Below are positions 31,792 through 31,826 of a stretch of DNA of 31,826 nt, in pieces. The notes beneath the pieces were generated by a model, which worked only from the letters and a program-made list of their open reading frames with translations, was not told the origin of the DNA and did not search any database. Source of the DNA: CAYVBN01 sp964538565 (lineage in GTDB: Bacteria > Pseudomonadota > Alphaproteobacteria > Rhizobiales > Xanthobacteraceae); assembly GCA_964538565.1 (NCBI GenBank), contig CAZIGW010000273.1, positions 1 to 31,826 of the forward strand, in the 5' to 3' direction. The position numbers and the translations under genes are program-made. Position 1 is the first letter of the stretch. Each line of letters opens with the position of its first letter.

Positions 31792-31826
31792 CGCCGGGTG
31801 ATGATGAGAACTACGTTTTCGCCATA

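Noticed and set aside
1..31826. CRISPR array, tRNA or rRNA genes, prophage or toxin–antitoxin system
   Set aside because: I looked for regularly spaced repeats, cloverleaf features and family motifs on both strands and found none that hold up.

Overview
The window is a high-G+C bacterial chromosome segment carrying the replication-gene neighbourhood of an alphaproteobacterium, most likely of the order Hyphomicrobiales (Rhizobiales). The evidence is the rpsT–dnaA–dnaN–recF–gyrB gene order on the minus strand, the DnaA N-terminus (W-S-R-V-K-G-R-L-R followed by SWFARM), DUF2336 and PilZ proteins, GANTC sites, and two intergenic palindromes of a type I recognise from Bradyrhizobium-like genomes. 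I cannot assign a genus.

Layout. The left edge (1–601) holds pieces of two reading frames that do not join in frame. Then come a secreted metallo-beta-lactamase-fold protein (+), an MFS transporter (-) and gyrB (-). Between gyrB and recF sits a compact four-gene plus-strand operon (5617–8330): Tat-exported metallophosphoesterase, secreted cupredoxin, ECF sigma factor and zinc-finger anti-sigma factor. Next are recF, dnaN and dnaA (-), a 1.16-kb region without convincing genes upstream of dnaA, rpsT (-), a DHDPS/NAL-family aldolase and the malic enzyme maeB (-).

From 17.1 to 26.1 kb lie separately transcribed housekeeping and stress genes: a small membrane protein, a secreted GlcG/HbpS-like protein, msrA, a methyl-accepting chemotaxis protein, a dienelactone hydrolase family protein, a small exported protein, a sterol-desaturase family protein, a creatininase family protein and a proline-rich L,D-transpeptidase. 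From 26.3 to 29.5 kb there is a DUF2336 protein divergent from a one-domain PilZ protein, then an exported protein of unknown function. The right end (29.8–31.8 kb) changes character. It has two diverged tandem copies of an ~80-residue protein (the second apparently lacking an ordinary start codon), a possible short minus-strand gene, a lower-GC orphan reading frame, a decayed IS481-type transposase N-terminus and a 32-bp imperfect direct repeat.

How the genes work together. The minus-strand block makes the initiator (DnaA), sliding clamp (DnaN), gap-repair loader (RecF) and gyrase B. The ECF operon looks like a self-regulating envelope-response unit. The strongest regulatory sequences are a near-consensus rpsT promoter whose -35 lies inside the preceding hairpin, a hairpin-plus-U-tract after rpsT, and a long inverted repeat in the dnaA leader with a GANTC site in each arm. 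I found no CRISPR array, rRNA, tRNA, prophage or defence system. I do not see a clear new multi-gene system; the best candidates for new biology are the dnaA-leader inverted repeat, the ECF/cupredoxin/phosphoesterase unit and the CTG-start paralogue.
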